Assembly: GCA_947034885.2 (NCBI GenBank)
Contig: OX344753.2
Location: 24,754,347-24,818,346 of the forward strand
From: Thuidium tamariscinum
Taxonomy: Eukaryota > Streptophyta > Bryopsida > Hypnales > Thuidiaceae
Length of the DNA: 64,000 nt
Direction: 5' to 3'
Part shown: positions 9,159-21,938 of the stretch, piece by piece
Layout of the letters: each line of letters begins with the position of its first letter
Numbering within the stretch: the first letter of the stretch is position 1
The notes under the pieces: model-generated
Databases searched by the model: none
Told to the model about the DNA's origin: nothing
What the model saw: the letters and a program-made list of their open reading frames with translations, nothing else
Translations under genes and position numbers: made by a program

Positions 9159-11315
9159 CTGAATTAGCATAACTTAGCTACGTACAGTATCCGAAGAAAT
9201 AACCTGGATTAGTAAAGCACACTTCTAGGAATAAACGTGGGAGAGGTCATAATACTATATTGAACAGTAAATTGTGTCGAGTTCTCTTTGGCTAAGAGGG
9301 AAAATATTGTTATTCATAACACTGTATTGAAAGCGAGTCCTACGATAAACCATAAAGCACTCTTGGACGTTATTAATGTAAAGAGTAAAACTTAGCACTA
9401 TGTCCAATAACTTTCTTGAGCCTCGAGGCTCATAGAGATAATCTAATCCATAGCGCTCGCTCAAGCCAAAAAGGGATGCGACTTTAGGCATTATCGAAGA
9501 AATGTTGGCTCTCGATTGTTGTAGGTGGATTATCCTATCAAAGAACTCAAATACTCAAATAAACTTCATGACAGCACGCGGCACGGAAGTACATCTCTAA
9601 ACAAAACACGGGTAGAAATTGCACTGACCTCCGGAGAACTTGTTCCAGCTTGATCTCCTTCGGGAACATCACCTACGTCAAGAGATTTGTCAGCACTAGG
9701 CAGAGAGCATTTCCCGGCAGTGACCATCATCAAAAGAAATTGCGACTCTAAGTTGGTGCGATTGATCCCTAAAAGTTCAAAGTCGATGAGAACCCCACAG
9801 ATCTCTCATGATACCGATTCATTTCATAGAAAATGCAAGACTCAGTGGAAGTTCGCATGAGATGTACTCACTTGTAAGAAGCAAGGCCTTTAATTTTCTC
9901 AATTTCTCACAAATTGCAAAGAACGAAGCAGGGCGTTTGGAAGGCTCTGGATCCCAACACTCTTTGAGAAGAGTAGTTAACTCAGCAGGACAGTCTTCAG
10001 GCAAGCTAGGTCTACCGCCTTTCTTTACGAACTTACGTAACCCTTCCATTCCAAAAGCGCGTATTGTTTCTTCGTAAGGCTCACAGCCAGTCAAGATGCA
10101 GCTGCAAGTTACACCAAACGAGAACATATCTGCCTTCAACGATTCCCCGCGGATTTTGTCTTCGCCGGGTTCGGGTGCGCCAGTCATCTCCGGAGCTCTG
10201 TACCTTGTAGTTCCAACATTTGGGGTGTGTTTTGAGGACTTTTCAATTGCTGCACGCACTTTTGCCAGCCCAAAGTCAGCCACTTGTAATTCCAACACTG
10301 AAACGTCTTGTCCACTAACCTGCTTTACCAGTATATTCTCCGGTTTTAGATCTCTGTGAGACACACGTTGAGTGTCACTCAAGTACTCCATGCCTTCACA
10401 TACTTGCAAGATCAGATCTACAGCTTCAAGGGGAGGCACAGAGGACCCTGTTGATACGGACTTCAAATAATCTCGTAAATTCATTGAGAGCTTGGGCATC
10501 ATGAGAAACTGCTCATCCAGATTCTTGTGAAAAAGTATCAAGTTCACAATATTTGGATGACAGCATTTCTCCAGAATAGCAACCTCCGTGTCCAGAGTTC
10601 CAGAGGTGACTGATGGAGTTTTGATGGCAAATTTGGTTTTCTTCCACTTGAAATTGTAAACTTCACCAAATCCACCCCTCCCAATAGGTTGACCTTTCCT
10701 TTCGACTGGTGGAACTCCAAGGGTGTCATCATAAACCACTGGGTCTTTCTTGTCCTGGAGCCGACGCAGGAGGGTCGCACAAATTTTCTGGTGATCGCCA
10801 GGCTTTAGAACATGTTTTCTGAGCACGTCTTTGAAATCTCTGAGATCCTTCTCTACTATGATCCTGGTACCCTCTACAAGTGACCTGACCTTCTCCTTCC
10901 AATCAAATCCTTCAAGCTTTTCGGAGGCCACTCGCGCACCTTTGGCATCCTTTACGCGTTCAATCAAGAAGATGCACCAATCCAACTCTACGTGGTACTT
11001 GATGAACCTTTCTTTATGGGCAGAAACTTTGATGGCTGCTAAAACAAAATCACTATCCCACTTGTAGCAACAATCATCTCGAAAGGTCTTCACTCTGAGT
11101 ACCACTCGGTAAAGTTCACGGAACACTTTGCTATACTGCGCTGGATGCCTAAAAGATCTGTCCTCTTCCTCCGCCAAGTCCAATGTCTCCATTACCTTCT
11201 CTAGCAGCCGTGAGCATTGCCCTCGGTAAACTTTGATCGATTCTGCAGAAGGAAATTTCGCTGTCAAAACTCGCGCCTTCCGCAGGTCCTCTGACATGTT
11301 TGCCAGCTTCGACAT
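8013..11315 (-). CDS. Protein kinase fused to degenerate P-loop GTPase-like module, copy 1
   Basis: Predicted spliced gene: exon 1 11315-9872, micro-exon 9672-9629, exon 3 9158-8013; 877 codons from ATG 11315, or 871 from ATG 11297, the only Met shared with copy 2. Residues 1-200 are mostly helical with no recognised domain. The kinase follows: glycine loop GRGGFG 212-217, FAIK Lys232, Glu244, HRDLKPEN from 320, DFG 347-349, APE 374-376. All catalytic residues are present, so it should be active; the look is TKL/Ser-Thr-like. Exon 3 encodes an Era-like G-domain relative: a beta strand running into LGNAKLVEAT (Walker A decayed: Gly to Val, Lys to Glu), RLHMVWYV at 614-621, and ILVTGTEL where TKxD is expected. 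Nucleotide binding is doubtful. Introns are 199 and 470 nt with good donors (GTGAGT, GTCAGT). Exon 3 could instead begin at 9137, also in phase. Function is unknown; a receptor-like or immune role is inference only. Confidence 0.8.
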
Positions 11316-14300
11316 TCCAATCTTCTTTGCTCATCATGAGACTAAAAGTCTAAAGCCTTTCAGGATGGCAGAGGAATCTCCCTACAGCATGGTGGAAAAT
11401 GAGATGGAGGTAGCCGAAGATGGTGGTGCAACTTTTTCTACCCGACCGAACAACGCCACCAAGCAACGAATCCATACTAGTTTCTTAAACTCAGAAAGGA
11501 TCCGCAGGACTTTCCTTTTCTCCAACCTGAATACATCAATGTCTTCCTCCAGCGCAGTGATATCCTACATTCCCCCGATTCTGCCTGTCCAAGTTTGATC
11601 CAAACAGAGCCTCTGTCGCACCCGCAATAGTAGACACCAGTTCTCACGGGAGATACACCACCATTTCACTGCAACATGACAAAGTATCTCTCAGGTCACA
11701 GCAAGAACATGCATTTCTCAATCCTGGATTTCTTGAAATAGCAAAGAATTCAACGTGGGAATTATTTCGCCCAGCTGGCTAGGCTCCAGAACTCACTTCA
11801 CTGGTGACTAATGCTCTCGACAGAACGTTAAGCACAGTTTAAGAGGACATAGCCTAACATTCGAAGGGGCCGTTTATCCATAGGCCGGTAAGAATCGAAG
11901 GGATTAAGAAACGCGAAAAGAAAGTCCACGACGACAAATAACAGTCATGGGAATGTCGAGGGAGGTTATTTCCATAACAAGGCTCTATTTCATGTTACTT
12001 GACATGATATCAATGATTGGATCTTCATAAATCCGGCTCAATAAAGGGTCTAGAAAGACGGACACCATGATCATGGAAAAGAACGAAAGTCTGACATATG
12101 ATCGTGCTCCCCATATCCAATGGTCAGTTCCTCTTCTACAAAAATGGGCTCCATTGAGGTTATAGGGAGCGTCAATCACAACAAGACGTACATGCCATCA
12201 CCGAACTAATACACCTAATACTTCGTTTTCAACTTCTCATACCTAGAACCATTACTATCTTCCATCAGATTTGGAAACCACTTTGGTGACGCCTGGGCTT
12301 AGGAGAAATCTCTTCACAAACAGGGAGAAAACTCTAAGTGGGAAATCAGAATGACACTACAACGCCGACGGAAAGATTGAAGTTCTCGCATAGAATGCAA
12401 AAAGGGTTCACAAAGGCACAGACATCGACCATCTCTAGCGACCCATGACCAGGTGCACAGACAACTGGAACATCGAGAAGCTTCAAGCTCATAATTCACG
12501 TTTGTGACCCTTGACACATCTTAAGGTGAACAGAGATAACGAGCAAAACGCACCTAGACCATCGTTGGGCCGGGCCTACAGGACAGTGGTGACTCAGCCC
12601 AATGAAGAAAAAACTACTCCAGCGTTGCGATTCTGAGCATTAAGGTTGGCGGCAGGACAGCAACTCCATCGCACCACCTGCGTGGCGGCGTAGGCGTGAA
12701 GGGGCGAATGAGTATGCTAGCTGTGGCAGACCCGAAGACCTAAAGCTTCTGGGCCTGGCAACCCCAGTGCAAGGACCCTACCAGTTGCTGCGGTTCTTCA
12801 GAAAAGGGCTGCGCCACACGGCTTCAATTTAAAAGCTGCGAAACGGAGAAACTGCGAACTCAGAGGGGTGCCGTGAATGATCACTCTGGGCTCCGAACAT
12901 CCGCAGCACAAGCGTAATCATCCGATGAGCCTCCGGCACCCAACTTGCCTGCTCGCATACAGAGCTAGAATTCACTTCGAAGGTACTGTTTGGTGAATAC
13001 TCTATCATTCTTCTGTCTACATTGCGTGGTTCGGAAGTAAGCTTAAGGGGAGCGCCCTACTGTTATCGAAGCAGCAGAGGGTGAATACAGTGGTCATTAA
13101 GACATTAGATTCTCAATAGGTGCATCCAAGATGATTCGTCAGTAGAAGAATTGCTCGAAACAAAATTCCCTACAGCAGTAGCCTTAAGCGTCACAGTTTT
13201 AGAAAACACTGAAGTCTTAGCCTGAGTGAGAGGCCAGCTGTGCCGTTTAAGAGTCAACAGTGTAATGTTAACCCCGTACCAAGAACATAAGAAAGCAAAG
13301 TCTTTCTAGGTCTTTACGGTATCGGCGTCAAAAAATGAAAAGAGAATAATCAGTTCTTCATCAAGAAGGGGACTAAACATTGAAGTCACCCTGTTGAAAG
13401 TTGCGTTCATTGCCCGTATGGCCGACAAACTGCGATAATGGGCCCAGGCTCACCAAATCCAGTCCCTAATTTCCTGCTCTTAAGATCTTTGAGCACATCG
13501 TATGGAACGAGTGTCATGGTCTCCCAAAGTGCAACCTAGGAGTCTGGCACGAACCCGCCCTTGGTCCCAGCCTGCTAACGCTTCAAATCCACTAATCACC
13601 ACGAACAATTGATAATGTTCAATTGCCAAGAAAGAAATGCAAAAAGGTTCTTCCTTGAAAACCTATGACACATCTAGATTCAAGTTTCGTACAGTTGCAC
13701 AAATCTTTCCCACTTCAACAAATACTTGCCAATTTAACTAAAATTCTTTCAGAATCTTAATGTACACAAAAGATCCTGATCGCACATTCCACAAAACCTA
13801 GAGCCACAAAGGAGGTGTCCAGACACCAATCTATCAAAGAAACAACACACTTAAATCACCACAAATTCGACCAAAGGGCCAAGCACGTACTTCTTAAAAA
13901 GAATTGTGGATTCCTATAGCTATTCCAAAGCTGACCTCTGAAATACGAATTCGCACTCACGAAGGTTCATTCACAAATGTCCAGAGACCCTAAACATCGC
14001 GACGACCAAAACTAAAGCTGTCGGACGCTTTTCCTTCTTGAACAAGCAAGCATCAAAATAAGATACGCAAGCCAAGCATAAGGCGCCGCAAGCGACTATT
14101 CCTTCGACAACCAAAACAGCTTGAGGTCACAAGACTTGCACAAATTTTCAAAATTCCAACGCCAGGTTCTCAAACCTCACTTGGCTAAAGAAAAGCACCA
14201 ACGGCATATTCCACCGCCAGTAGGGTTGATCGAGCCAACCTCCGAAACAAATCTTAACATCCTGAACGGAATGTGAACACAGACCTAAGACATGTCCAAA

Positions 14301-14640
14301 TCTGAGCAAGAGCAAAAGTCGGTAAGGGCTCACCTGATACTCTCGAGCTTAGCAACATACCCCGTGGCGACAAAAGCTCAGCGTTGGCCATGGATTAACA
14401 CAGCAGCCCTATCGCAAAGCCGCCTTGTGAACTGCATCCCGAGTTCGAACTCTGCACCACGCGAAGCATACAGCCGGTCCTTTGCTTTTCTCGGCTCATG
14501 AAGCCTGAGACGCGAAGTCAGCCCCGTTTAGTTGCAGGACATGCTATTCGCGAAAGCTCCCTCGATCTGACGGGAAGATTCTTACCTTACGCCGCGTAAG
14601 CCCCTCCGTCGAGCAAGCCTATAATTTTCCTACAGTCCTA
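11316..14640 (-). promoter_or_regulatory. Probable 5' UTR with long intron, kinase gene copy 1
   Basis: No protein-coding gene is supported here, although the stretch is more GC-balanced than the intergenic DNA and is duplicated at 58.0-60.05 kb. Both copies keep a donor, CAG|GTGAGC (exon end 14334; 59747 in copy 2), and a candidate acceptor CTGTAG just before the start codon (exon resumes at 11381; 58075). That suggests a leader exon upstream of 14334 and a 5' UTR intron of about 2.95 kb. In-frame TGA codons directly before the start show that the coding frame does not extend upstream. Confidence 0.4.
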
Positions 14641-15154
14641 CCGTCTGCTGCTACTGCAACCTCGAATCAGGCGTGCGCTTGCACCATGGCGTGTGCTTGC
14701 GAGAGATTTCCGTCACCATCCACCCGTGGCTGAGGGTAAGTAACTCTGCGAAGGACGCCGAAGGATCTTCTCTCCACGTCGTCATGGGCCTCAGCTTCGT
14801 GTTCGGGTATCTTAAGCTTATTCGAAGTTTTCTTACAGACAGAATGCTTTAACGTACCACTCAGTACGTTAAGCCGTGTTTTCATATTTTTGAGGTTAAT
14901 TTTGTTTTGGGAAAAATCAGTTTGAGGAACTGGAGAGGACGGCCGACTGGGTGCAAAAGCAGGCGGGGCCACTGTGCAAATCGGGAACGAATGAATGAAA
15001 AATCTCTGCAGGAGGTTGACAGAAGGATGTACAGAGTCCCTCAGTCCCTGACTTGACTGGTCTCCTGTATTCATTACGGAGCATATCGGATGCTGACAGT
15101 CGGTAAAAACTGGTATACTGTTTGAAGTATGAACTACGGTAGAGGTACCCATTA

Positions 15155-15428
15155 AAGTAGGTACACCCAAAAGCCCCACTTGTTCATACTGTGCCTAGTT
15201 ACTGTTATTAGCTAGTTCATATTTTTATGCAGTCTTGTTGGCAAGTGAAAACATGTTCCAACGCACCAAAAAACGAAACATTTGGATACTATATGCAAAA
15301 GTTATTAACAGCCAAAGTCTGTTTTTGAAAGCACCATCTACAGTCTATGAACATGACTGATTTTGGAAATGTATGTGCATTGTAGATAGCGCTTTTAGGA
15401 ATAGGACACTTTTGGGTGTACCTGCCTT
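15155..15428. mobile_element. MITE with GGTACACCCAAAAG termini
   Basis: 274 bp with terminal inverted repeats AAGTAGGTACACCCAAAAG and its near-complement CTTTTGGGTGTACCTGCCTT. ATTA occurs at both edges and may be, or include, the target duplication. A second copy in the opposite orientation lies at 52873-53150 and matches along the interior (CATACTGTGCCTAGTTA). It has no coding capacity, so it is non-autonomous. Confidence 0.85.
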
Positions 15429-16343
15429 ATTAACCAGCACCCCATTAACAATCAATAGGGTACCCTATTTTTTGTAGGATGTTAAACCTAGCCCATCCAA
15501 TAGGCTTGATTTATCCAAGGTAAAACATAGAATTTTGTATTTTTTGCACAAGTTTTATTTTGCAAATTCTAAATTCATACTTGCAATCAACACCCCTAAA
15601 TTGAATGGCTAGAACACACCCAAGATATGGCTCAAAATAGGGGTCTTTTTTTACTTTTATACCCATCAAAATTCCAAATGATCTTATTGGGCCCACTTCA
15701 TAGGTTGGATACCCCTATTTTCAACCAAGATTAGGATGGATTTCCATTTTCACCTTAGAATGAATGTTTTCATCTTTTTCAAGGTTAAGACCAATACATT
15801 AATGACACATAAGTGAGCAAGAAAATAGGAAGTAAAGAGTGGGAAAGTAGTTCTTAAATGATCAAAATTGGAAGTCTAGATGTTAGTTATGGGTCAAGCT
15901 AAACTTTTACCTCTCAAAATTCAAAGTAATTTCAATTCAAAATATAAAATTACCAAAAATTAATAATTCCCATCATTTCTATTAATACACCTCTAAAAAT
16001 ATTTTATTTGCCTTACACTACCCTTGATATGTTTAGGTATGCCTACCATACTAATGAAGTATATGCACCTATACTATAATTCTCAATAATTACAACTAAT
16101 AAATTGTACATTGAGATCAGATTCAAGGACAGGGAAAATTGCTCCCTTTATCCCCCCCCCAAAAAAAAATTGCTAAAAATTTATTTTCCACACTTGATAA
16201 AATTTGCAAATTTTGAATTCATGATTGCAATCAGAGGCTCTAAATTAGCAAAGGAGGATGTATAAGGAAAATTAATTAAGGATAAAATAGAGGGCTTTTT
16301 TTTACTTCCACCCTTAGAATGACTTAGAGGGGCTAAGCAAAAG
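15429..16343. other. AT-rich intergenic
   Basis: No gene. Homopolymer runs (for example C9 A9 near 16152) and low-complexity AT sequence. Confidence 0.5.
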
Positions 16344-16612
16344 TATTAGAAGATATTTGAGGGATCTAAGAGACTTTGAGTTCCTGCACTCTGGGAACAC
16401 ATGAAAGTACAGAATTGCAGAAATTTGATGTGGCCAAGGCAATGTCACGTCATTTTTTTTGTTGAATTTTTTTTTTGGATTTCATTTTGCATTTCAGGAC
16501 CCAAAAAACCTTTATTACTTAAATGCTAGCGTGATAGAAGCTGGCCATTTCAGGAACTATTTTGGGAACAATCCCGAAACAATCCTTTAGAAGCCTCAGA
16601 TTTCATCTAATG
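16344..16612. mobile_element. MITE, TTAGAWGAAATYTGAGG family, copy a
   Basis: Starts TATTAGAAGATATTTGAGGG and ends CCTCAGATTTCATCTAATG. Interior features shared with copy b are GGGAACA..CCCGAAAC near the right end and a T-rich run in the middle after TGTCACGTCA. It is non-autonomous. Confidence 0.75.
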
Positions 16613-16641
16613 GGCCAATTCACCTTGATGCCTAAGGCATC

Positions 16642-16917
16642 CATTAGATGAAATTTGAGGGCATTAGGAGACTGCGGGTTCCCAGACCACAGGAACGCAA
16701 TTTTTGCCCTGTGAACTCGAATCCTCCGTGGTCGGGATACTGCCACGTAATTATTATTATTATTTCAAAAAAAAAATTCTTGGACTTACTTTCATATTTA
16801 AGGACCCAATTTTATTTTTTTTGATAAAAATCAGCCTGACAGAGGACAACGGCATTGGGAGCCATTTCGGGAACAGACCCGAAACGGCCCTGTAATGCCC
16901 TCAGATTTCTTCTAATG
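16642..16917. mobile_element. MITE, TTAGAWGAAATYTGAGG family, copy b
   Basis: 276 bp, 30 bp after copy a and in the same orientation. Ends are CATTAGATGAAATTTGAGGG and CCCTCAGATTTCTTCTAATG. It carries CTGCCACGTAA, an ATT microsatellite and GGGAACAGACCCGAAAC like its neighbour. Related elements lie at 21939-22765 and 49638-49976. Confidence 0.8.
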
Positions 16918-19900
16918 CAAATGTGGTGTCAAAGAAACTTTGAAGTTAAATAAAACCTTACCAAATTCTATTTTTAGTAGTTTATATTTTTGGAAGATTT
17001 TTTTTAAGTCTAGTTTTAGCATCAATAATTTGATTTTGATAATGAAGGATTATGATTTTTCTTTTCAAGATTTAGTGCAAGGGTCCCCATTGCAATCTTG
17101 ACATTCCATAGTGTTAAAAACTCTTGGAAATGAACCTCAAATACACTAGATCTTAGAGAAAAAATCACATTAAAAATTCATTTAAAAAAATTGAAGAATA
17201 GATTTTGAGAAGCCATAAATTGATTGGCCAGTCTTATTCTTGTTAGGCCCTTCAACCTCATATTTTTTTGGTGACCAACTTTTTAGATTTGATATGCTAA
17301 AAGAGAGCTCAAAGATTTTCACAATTTTTACACCCTCATGATCAAACATTATAATCTTTCAATCCATAAATGATATTGTTGTATTTTCTTTTTCTATGCC
17401 ATCTCTAACATGTCTATGTGAATTTGGACACTTCCAATTCAAAAAAATTTGATTCAAATTATCAAAATGTTGGATTTTTGTTCAATTTAGAGCAAATTCG
17501 AAGAAGCTCAAAATAAGCCTTGGGCATTTAGGAGTTAACTGAATTAAATTTTTTAGAAGTTTATTACATAGGATTTAGAATATTTTGTGACCTTTGGCAT
17601 GGTTTAAAATATTTTGTGACTTTTAGTAGTTCATGCAACTTTGTTGGAATAAAGGTTTAATCAATACTCATAGCTTTGGCTTTGTGAGGTTTATAAGAAT
17701 TAAGATTATTTTCATAAATATTTTCTATTCTATACAATTACTCCTCATTATAATTTCTAGAAATCTCATCACATGCCATATTTGGATCCAAGCGTGCTTG
17801 GCGTATCCCATAAATGGCATCACACAATCAAATTCACTAAGATTCATTTCTTTAATATAGATTAAAATACAATTCTTCTTATAGAAACATAATTTTAATA
17901 CAAATCTGCTTACTTCAAGTAGAATTTAATATGAAACCATCAAAAGAAAACTTTCATTAATTAATTAAAGTTGTTAAATTGATTCCTATAACTCCATTTA
18001 GGACTTTGTCACAATGTCCATTTTTCATTAAAGGAATTAAAAAGGAATCTAAAAATTTATTAGAAAGTGTATTCAAATCACTTTATTGGTTTATGATGTT
18101 TTGATAACCAATTGAAGTAATTTATAACTTGATATGGGATGTTTAATTATTTTTAGTTATTTTTCAAATCATCTTATATATTACAAAGAAGGGCTATGTT
18201 TAAAAAGAATTCAGAATTGAAGATTTTTTTCAATATCATATTTGAAATATGAAAAGTAAGTTGTGAAGTAGTGAATGGGCCAAAAATCATAGTAAAATTC
18301 TTCTATATACTTTGTATTCACTATTGACATGAAATTAGCTGCTAAATCTTAATAAATTATATGAAAATTAAAATTTTAAAGATTTAATAAGTTTTGATTC
18401 TTGAAAATAATTTGACTATATGTGTTATAAGAAAAACTAGTGTTTTAAAAAAAACTACTTTCATTTTTATTTGTAAATTAGGCTTATTTTATTCATAATT
18501 TCTTGGTTCCCAAGTAGAGCACCTCAATTATGCTTGTACCTATTTATTTATATTTTGAATTTCTTTTAATGAATCTAATCCTACTATAGGGTAGTTGATA
18601 ATATTGAGCATAAATCATTCTAGGTGGCAAGTATTGAAGACTAATATGTACTAGTGTCTTATACACTCTTAAAACCTTATTATCTACATCTAGAGTAGTC
18701 AATATCTAGTTTGCTTTTGAGGACAAATGAAGATATTACTACATTTGAGGCATTTATTGATAATGTGATGCTAATGAATATTTGAATTGGATTCCATATA
18801 AGATCCATCAAGGTGATTCTAAAGTGTATAAATATTCCTTTCAACTAAAATTTTTATTGGTTAACTTATAAAGTCTTAAAGCCTTTTTATTAAAACAACA
18901 ACTTATCATTGTTATTTCTATTGCAAAGGGCAAACTAAGAGGTTTAAAAATTATTTCTTTAAATATCTAACCAACACATTTTGGACAACACTAGTATAAA
19001 AATGTGTAAAAGAATTTTCAAAAGTTTTGACTGTATAGATTGCAAGATATTTACATTTAAAGTGAAGAAAATAGGATTATTTTACACCTTGAGTAATTAG
19101 AATATAACTTCACTTTGAATCTATTTAATTTAATTAATTTTTATTATAAATTTTAAACTAAAAAATATTTATGTTGGGAAATTGAGTTGAAGATCTTGAA
19201 AGAAAAAATAATAACAATAATAATAATAATAGTGATTTTAGTTCATCAATGAATTGTTAAGTAGATAAAGGTGTAAGATAGAAGAATGAACTAAATTATG
19301 AATTTCTTCAAGATGAAATTGAAGTGCCCTATTTCCAACAATAAGTGTTCTATAAAGCAAATAGAATCGAGTGTTATTTTTTTTAAATAGTAAAAATTCA
19401 ATTAAAAAACAAATAATCCAATATATTGTTTTCTCAAAAAGATGCCATGATTGCTTGCCAAAGAAGCTTCTTAATTTTCACATCACTATTTGAAATGGAT
19501 TGAAATAAGCTTTCTATTTAGACAAAAATATGGTCTATAATGAACAAGTTGCAAGAAAAATCATTTCAATTTGTTTTTCATGCAAGAGTGTTTAGTCATT
19601 TACTTTTGGAACTTGAAAGTGACATATTTTTTATTCCCCTAAATTATTTCAAACAATAATTACTATACTAAAAATCCAATGTGCTTCCTATCTTAATCCC
19701 TAAAAGACCAGCTTGCTAAATTTAGCAACATAGTGATTTCGAGCACGTACATGTGATTGGAGATTTCCATATTGTAGGCCCAAATTTTAATAGAAGGTGG
19801 AGACAAAGAATTAATTTTTGGTCTAAACTAAATTGAATGATTGTTTATAGAAAAGAAAAAATTTGGAAATTTGGAATTTATATTATGAATCTAGGACCTA

Positions 19901-21938
19901 AGATTAGTGTAGGTATATTATGAAATACTTTGTTACTATTGTTCCACAATAGTTTGTTTTTTCATTTGTTTATGAAGTGAAAATATTGGAGAGTTTGCAC
20001 GTTGAATGACATATAATTAGATAATAGTCTAGCCCAAGCCATTAACAATGTCATTAGAGTAGGCAAATGTATAGTAGACCTTGATCCAATTGTAGTATAA
20101 TCTAATTTTGTCTTTATACTTCCTAATGTATAAAAAATTCAAGTCACTAAAGAACTAGAGTCAATGGTTTGGAATCAAGTCACCATTTCATGCATTCAAT
20201 GAGCACCACCATACAACTTTATTCATTAATCCACAATTCAAAGAGACCATTTTGGATTGACATTGGAACCATGTAGGAATTAACTTCTAAAAGAACTAAA
20301 AAAAATCCACCCTAAGGTTGATAGCAAGAAGCTATGCGATTTTCTTTTGACCACATGTATTTTTTTTTCAACAAGTGAATTTACCCAAACATGTCTGAAA
20401 TATTGTCCAATTTGCAATTATATTGTAATTTTTTTAATAATAAAGTGTAACTACTACTATACCAAGTGATAAGGCCAACTTTCGTTGCAAAAAATTAATT
20501 CAAGTTGCCAAATGTAATTTTCCAATTGCCTAAGGAATGAAAACTTTCTTTTTTGCATACAATTTCTTCAAAAATATTATCCCAACAATTTTGTCATTTG
20601 TTTTTAGAATTATTGTTTGCTCACCCTAACTACTAGGTATAATACGTGCAATGATCAAAGGGTCTAAAATTTTTTATTTTTTTATTTTTTTATCATTTTA
20701 GCAAGTTTTTGTACAAAGTTTTGTATAGCCCCAAAATCATTTCAAAGCACATATCCTTAGAAGCTACTAGTTGTACAATATCTAACAACCATGTTACAAA
20801 ATTTAATATTGTCCCATTTCAAAAAAAATTGCACATTGTAGAATATTATTGACATTTTATTTCTTAGAATAATTAACATTCAATTCTTACACAATCACAA
20901 TCAAGTATACCAAATCTCGAATTCAAGTAAACAAAACTCCATTTTGGTGAATTGTTTTATTTAATATTCATAGATTTACTTGATAACTGCCTGAAAAAAC
21001 ATTGATGAGTTTTTTAATAACTTGATTGTATAGAAATGTATCATGAAGCATCTACAGTGGAAACACCCAAAACCGTCCCAATAAGGAATTCAGCATGGTT
21101 GGAGGCATCTTTTTCTAAAATTGATATTTTTCTAGTATTAGCGAGAGAAAATAATGAATATTAAAAAAAAATTTAAATTTTCGGAATCAATATGTAATTT
21201 CTACAAATTTTCAAAGAGTTGGCTCCCTAGACCATTGGAACCGTCCTATAGGTGTACCCTAAACTGAACTCTGCTGAAATTAGTTGTCAGTGAATGAAAA
21301 CTATACATGTGTCTTACAACTGTGTCATCAAATTAGAGTTAAACATTTGTCAGACACTTTAATGAACGCTTGTGGACAAATTTAGTGACACTCTAGGGAC
21401 CAGGAATAGGTACATGGATGGAAATGGGTGTTTCTCCCTTATACAAACATCTTTCATGGTAGAAAAGCACACCCTTTAAAGAGCAAAATATGATCTAAAC
21501 TTATGCAAAATTCAATATACAATGTTGTATGACCAAACTTTATAAAATACATATTTCTATATTCTAACTATAGAAGACTTTAGCAAAGTAATTGTACCAT
21601 TGTAATCAAAAGGTACATAATTAGTCATAGCTTAAGCCACAGTCAAATAACAAAATCAAATTAAGTTACAATTGTATTCTACATTATGTGTGAGATTATC
21701 TTATTCCAATGGCACAATAGGGTGTCTCAACACGATTCCCAATTTCCCGGGTGTACAAAAAAAATAAACATGATTCTCGGGTATTGTATTGTCCAGTACA
21801 CTTGTCGAGCTGTGACAGGCTCGCAAAGAGCAAGTTGGGTGAGGTCATTGTTCCATTGGACTTGTGATGAGGAAACCGTTTTCCTCCAAAAGTGTCAAAC
21901 GCTCCTCTCGAAGGTTGCGGTAATGGATTCTGCGTTCA
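16918..21938. other. AT-rich gene desert
   Basis: About 5 kb with no open frame over 75 codons and no recognisable gene. Short A/T homopolymers and an ATA/AAT microsatellite near 19207-19230 are visible. A block at 19430-19560 resembles 35340-35470 and 44890-45000, so at least part is old dispersed repeat. Confidence 0.6.

Larger units (their letters stand above)
5930..14800. repeat. Segmental duplication, copy 1
   Basis: Long direct repeat of about 51.78-60.14 kb, seen by matching blocks in the same order: 3' flank (6.79-7.75 kb with 53.15-54.13 kb), coding exons, introns and the 5' leader up to about 14.8 kb. Flanking non-coding DNA matches as well as the exons, so this is duplication of genomic DNA rather than retrotransposition. 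Copy 1 keeps two stretches missing from copy 2, about 11.99-12.29 kb and 12.44-13.32 kb. It lacks three element insertions that copy 2 has. Confidence 0.9.

Noticed and set aside
8013-9170. Exon 3 as an independent gene starting at ATG 9170
   Set aside because: The ATG lies in the intron, is absent from copy 2 (whose frame there opens with GTG), and the splice phases of both copies join the exon to the kinase.
14148-14333. Minus-strand frame LLLLRFGHV..GGWLDQ conserved in copy 2 (59532-59879)
   Set aside because: The frames look similar only because the DNA is duplicated. They start and stop differently and sit across the proposed leader donor, so a protein is not supported.
14667-15179. 170-codon minus-strand frame
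   Set aside because: It begins inside the MITE at 15155-15428, has no recognisable motif and has no open counterpart in the duplicated copy.
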